NCBI GenBank assembly: GCA_028284675.1
Contig: JANQRI010000011.1
Location: 124,001 to 188,000, forward strand
Reading direction: 5' to 3'
Source of the DNA: Gammaproteobacteria bacterium
GTDB taxonomy: Bacteria; Pseudomonadota; Gammaproteobacteria; HTCC5015
Length of the DNA: 64,000 bases
Shown here: positions 61,206 through 64,000 of the stretch, piece after piece
Position numbering within the stretch: the first letter of the stretch is position 1
Layout: each line of letters starts with the position of its first letter
Program-made: the position numbers and the translations under genes
Notes under the pieces: model-generated
Database searches by the model: none
What the model saw: the letters and a program-made list of their open reading frames with translations, nothing else
Told to the model about the DNA's origin: nothing

Positions 61206-63053
61206 TTATTGGCTGTTTCTGTATTCGGCTAACAATGGGTGGCTGGGTTCAGCCTCAGCCAATATTTCCAGTATTCTGCTGGTGTCTTTATTTTTACTTT
61301 TTTGTGCCGAATAGTTTTTCAGCAAGGTATTCACCAACCTGGCTTTTTTGGCGTTGAGTTGTTTTCTTGCCTCAGCCAGTGATGCGGAATCCGGGTACAG
61401 CTGACTGACCTGATTTAACAGCCGGGCAGCTTCCGGAAAATTATATTTTTGTTCTTTCGCTTCAATCACCGCATTAATTTTTTCTTCGTAAAACCTGATG
61501 ATTTCTTTGCGTAATACAGAGGTCAGGTAAGCACGTGTGTTTTCATCTGTGTCCTGAATATTGTTGAGCATCTCCGCAAGACGGGTTTGATTGCCTGATT
61601 TAATTGACTGGATCATCTCCAGCTCGGCATCCTCGCGAATTTCGGTTTGAATCGGCTTGATCAGCAATGCTGCACCGAGCAGCATAATGATTGCGCTGCC
61701 GGCGACTAATTGTTTAAGCCGGCTCTTGGGTTTTTGCATGCCTTCCATGAATTTTTCAACGCTTTGCAGGCGTTTGCTGCGTTCAAGTGCGAGCGCATCG
61801 TATAGTGCTTTTTGTTGCTTGCGGCTGATGCCTTTGCCTTTTATCGGTGTCGGTTTCAGGTTAAGTTCCAGGGCTTTATGTGCGGCAACTTTTTTATAAG
61901 GATGCACCCCGGTCAAAAGCTCATAGGCAACACAGGCCAGCGCATAGATATCATCGCGGGGGTCCGGCGGGTCGCCACGGAACATTTCCACCGAAGCATA
62001 AGCGGGGGTCAGTGCTTTTAAGCTGGCCGGGTCGAAAAGTGTTTCATCGCCGCTTTTCTGCTGCTCTTTCTTGATCGCGCGGGTGATGCCGAAATCAAGT
62101 AATTTAACGGAGCCGTTGTCGCACAGGAAAATATTCGCCGGCTTGAGGTCGCAGTGAATCAGGTTTTGTTTGTGAGCATAGCCAAGGCCGTTGCAGAGAC
62201 CTTCTATATAGTGTAGCGCGAGATTTAGCGGCAGGCCGCCAGGCGGCAGGTTGCCGATCAGTTTATCGAATGGCTGACCGTGTAACAGTTCCATCGTCAT
62301 GTAGATGGTCTCTTCGTCATGATCGAAGTCATATACGGTTGCAATGTTCGGGTGTGCCAGGCGCTGGGCTTTGCTGGCTTCACGCTGCAGTGCGATAAAA
62401 GCTCTGGAGTGTTTTTTAAATCGTTCAGAAAGCACTTTGATTGCGACATAAGGGTTGCTGTCACGAGCCTGCACTTTTACAAGATCGCGCGCTTTGAATA
62501 CTTTACCCATTCCGCCCCGGCCGATGATTTCCAGCAGCTCAAAACGTTTTTTCAGGACGGTACCGACTTTTGAAGGCAGGATAGCCGGGATTTCCGATGT
62601 CTTGTTTTCATTGCCGGGTGTGTCATAAAACGGTTTTTGATTTTGTTCACCGGCATTTTGCTGTGTGTTCCCTGTCGACTTCAGAATCAGGGTTTTTTGA
62701 TTATCTGCGGCGCTGGGCGGATAGGGTTCAATCAGGGTTTCATCATCGCCGGGTGCGCCGGGCGGTAAAATAATGGTTTCCTGTACTTCACCATCATTGG
62801 CCGTGATTGCGGACTCATGTTGCGCTTCCAGCGCACGCTGGATATTCAGCTCGGTGAGTGTTTCGGAAATCAGGCGGAAATCTTTGGGGGCCAGTTTGCC
62901 ACTGGTTAACATGGACTGGGTGCTTTCCAGCAGCTCGGTGGGTGTAATATCCGGGTATTTTTCCACAAAGCGGGTGATGCTGTCGGTAAGCTGTGTGCCG
63001 TTCAGCTTGCCGCCAAGGTAACTTTCAATCAGTGCGATAAATTCCGCCAGCAT
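61206..63053 (-). CDS. Membrane-anchored Ser/Thr protein kinase (Hanks type)
   Basis: A 615-aa protein. Residues 1-165 are a regulatory region without known domains, with helical segments, a Thr/Pro-rich linker and short ILPPG and LILKS repeats. The kinase domain spans about 170-430: GRGGMGKVF (Gly-loop), VAIKVL (K206), HCDLKPANIFL (catalytic Asp302) and LLDFGITRA (DFG 320-322). A transmembrane helix near 458-478 (LVAGSAIIMLLGAALLI) precedes a helical periplasmic C-terminus. HCD rather than HRD is a common bacterial variant. Target unknown. It is convergent with the acyltransferase gene and separated by only 13 bp. Confidence 0.88.
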   Translation of the reverse strand: MLAEFIALIESYLGGKLNGTQLTDSITRFVEKYPDITPTELLESTQSMLTSGKLAPKDFRLISETLTELNIQRALEAQHESAITANDGEVQETIILPPGAPGDDETLIEPYPPSAADNQKTLILKSTGNTQQNAGEQNQKPFYDTPGNENKTSEIPAILPSKVGTVLKKRFELLEIIGRGGMGKVFKARDLVKVQARDSNPYVAIKVLSERFKKHSRAFIALQREASKAQRLAHPNIATVYDFDHDEETIYMTMELLHGQPFDKLIGNLPPGGLPLNLALHYIEGLCNGLGYAHKQNLIHCDLKPANIFLCDNGSVKLLDFGITRAIKKEQQKSGDETLFDPASLKALTPAYASVEMFRGDPPDPRDDIYALACVAYELLTGVHPYKKVAAHKALELNLKPTPIKGKGISRKQQKALYDALALERSKRLQSVEKFMEGMQKPKSRLKQLVAGSAIIMLLGAALLIKPIQTEIREDAELEMIQSIKSGNQTRLAEMLNNIQDTDENTRAYLTSVLRKEIIRFYEEKINAVIEAKEQKYNFPEAARLLNQVSQLYPDSASLAEARKQLNAKKARLVNTLLKNYSAQKSKNKDTSRILEILAEAEPSHPLLAEYRNSQ

Positions 63054-63460
63054 AACGTTATTGGCTATTGCGGGTTAGACAGGGTTTTTCCGAGGGCTAA
63101 GCGCGATGAAATAAATCGGGCCAAGTGTGTCCACCATGGTTGAATTATAAAAATGTGCATTAATACTCATCGTTTGTATGACCTTCGAACGACCCGGAGG
63201 GTTCTATTCTCGCATGGTATCGTATTTACGTCGCTTATTTTAGGATCTTTTGGTGTCATTTGATAATCAAAGTAAGCGGCTGATTTTGTATGAAGTCCAG
63301 TCAAGGTGATCAGGCTGTGTTGTGATTGTTTCGGCATACAAAGCCGCCGCCGCTTTAGTTTACTCGGCAAGCGCGTATTAAGGGCTCGCAATTCTATACA
63401 AAATCCATAAACTATCGCCCTCGGGCACTGCCCGTTTTCGATACAAAAATGAGGCGAAAT
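63054..63460. other. Gene-free stretch between the kinase and sohB genes
   Basis: A 407-bp divergent gap that should hold both promoters. No operator, RNA or repeat is evident. Confidence 0.4.
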
Positions 63461-64000
63461 ATGGAATTTTTACTGGATTACGGGCTTTTTTTTGCAAAGC
63501 TGTTTACCGTGATAATAGGGCTTTTGCTTTTAGTGGGTGGCCTGTCGGCATTGATGATGCGGGATAAGCATAAAACCGGGGATGGCCATATCGAGATCAA
63601 GCATCTCAATGAAAAGATCCATGGCATGCAGCAGAGTATCAAGTCGGTTGTTTTGGACCGTTTCAGCTTGAAACAGCAGCATAAAGCGGACAAGGCAAAA
63701 GCCAAAGCGGATGCAAAGGCTGAAAAAAAAGCGCGTAAATCAACGCCACAGGATAATGACAGTGAAACACCGGGTGCCCGTAAGCAGGTGCTTTACGTGT
63801 TGGATTTTCACGGCGATATGCGCGCCAGCGCGGTTGCGTCACTGCGTGAGGAGATTACCGCAATATTGTCGGTGATTCAGCCCGGGGATGAAGTCGCGGT
63901 TCGCCTGGAAAGCCCTGGGGGAGTGGTGCATGGCTATGGTCTGGCTGCCTCCCAACTGTTGCGAATCAAGGAGCGGGGGGTCAAATTGACGATTTGTGTG
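63461..64000 (+). CDS. sohB: Periplasmic S49 protease SohB, N-terminal part (runs off the window)
   Basis: The first 180 codons of a SohB-type protein. GAGG precedes the ATG at 63461. A transmembrane helix (about residues 8-30, LFFAKLFTVIIGLLLLVGGLSALMM) is followed by a Lys/Ala-rich coil and the start of the S49 protease domain (VLYVLDFHGDMRASAVASLREEI; VRLESPGGVVHGYGLAASQL). The catalytic Ser and Lys lie beyond the end. It would cleave peptides at the periplasmic face of the inner membrane. Confidence 0.88.
   Translation, partial: MEFLLDYGLFFAKLFTVIIGLLLLVGGLSALMMRDKHKTGDGHIEIKHLNEKIHGMQQSIKSVVLDRFSLKQQHKADKAKAKADAKAEKKARKSTPQDNDSETPGARKQVLYVLDFHGDMRASAVASLREEITAILSVIQPGDEVAVRLESPGGVVHGYGLAASQLLRIKERGVKLTICV

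Noticed and set aside
1..64000. CRISPR array or cas genes
   Set aside because: No regularly spaced direct repeats and no Cas-like proteins were seen.

Overview
The window looks like the chromosome of a free-living gammaproteobacterium of middling G+C. This rests on gene content and order: hemW, rdgB, rph/yicC, asmA-mutY-yggX, moaCDE, ispH-lspA-ileS-ribF-murJ/rpsT, glnA-ntrB-ntrC, glyQS-plsC, DUF2333, DUF938, DUF4124 and CPXCG proteins. I cannot place it below class level from the sequence alone.

Layout. 0-21.4 kb is core: a Met/His-rich outer-membrane protein, a FEN-type exonuclease, an M48 lipoprotein protease, a secreted nuclease, rpmE, hemW, a diguanylate cyclase with a MetOD1 partner, rdgB, rph, yicC, a TSUP permease, a Do-type protease, moaCDE, DUF2333 and asmA-mutY-yggX. 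22.06-30.85 kb is a genomic island inserted at the 3' end of tRNA-Phe(GAA). A 19-nt copy of the tRNA end (one mismatch) recurs at 30832-30850. Its cargo is a two-transmembrane small protein, an unrecognised 644-aa/275-aa gene pair, a histone-deacetylase-fold enzyme, an AbiEi antitoxin without its toxin, and an overlapping dGTPase plus CCA-type nucleotidyltransferase pair. No integrase is visible. 30.85-36.2 kb is a second accessory stretch: a divergent XRE pair around a palindromic operator, a SIR2-TPR protein, a calcineurin-like phosphoesterase and a macro-domain protein. 36.5-42.6 kb is mixed: a GGDEF-EAL protein, a short AraC regulator, a fused lycopene-cyclase-like membrane protein, an unknown 306-aa protein and a repeat element. 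42.8-64 kb returns to core: ispH, lspA, two inserted envelope genes, ileS, ribF, murJ, rpsT, ntrC, ntrB, glnA, glyQ, glyS, an acyltransferase, a Ser/Thr kinase and the start of sohB.

How the genes work together. The nitrogen module is self-contained: glnA has a sigma-54 type promoter with two NtrC-like sites upstream, and ntrB-ntrC lie downstream on the same strand. The accessory region is rich in families linked to phage defence (dGTPase, SIR2, AbiEi) or to nucleotide and ADP-ribose metabolism (nucleotidyltransferase, macro domain, phosphoesterase). The best candidates for something new are the dGTPase-nucleotidyltransferase pair and the unknown 644/275-aa pair. An extragenic repeat family with conserved ends and small hairpins sharing an ATCCCT-like loop appears in three copies (about 1.1, 27.0 and 42.4 kb) plus possible end remnants.
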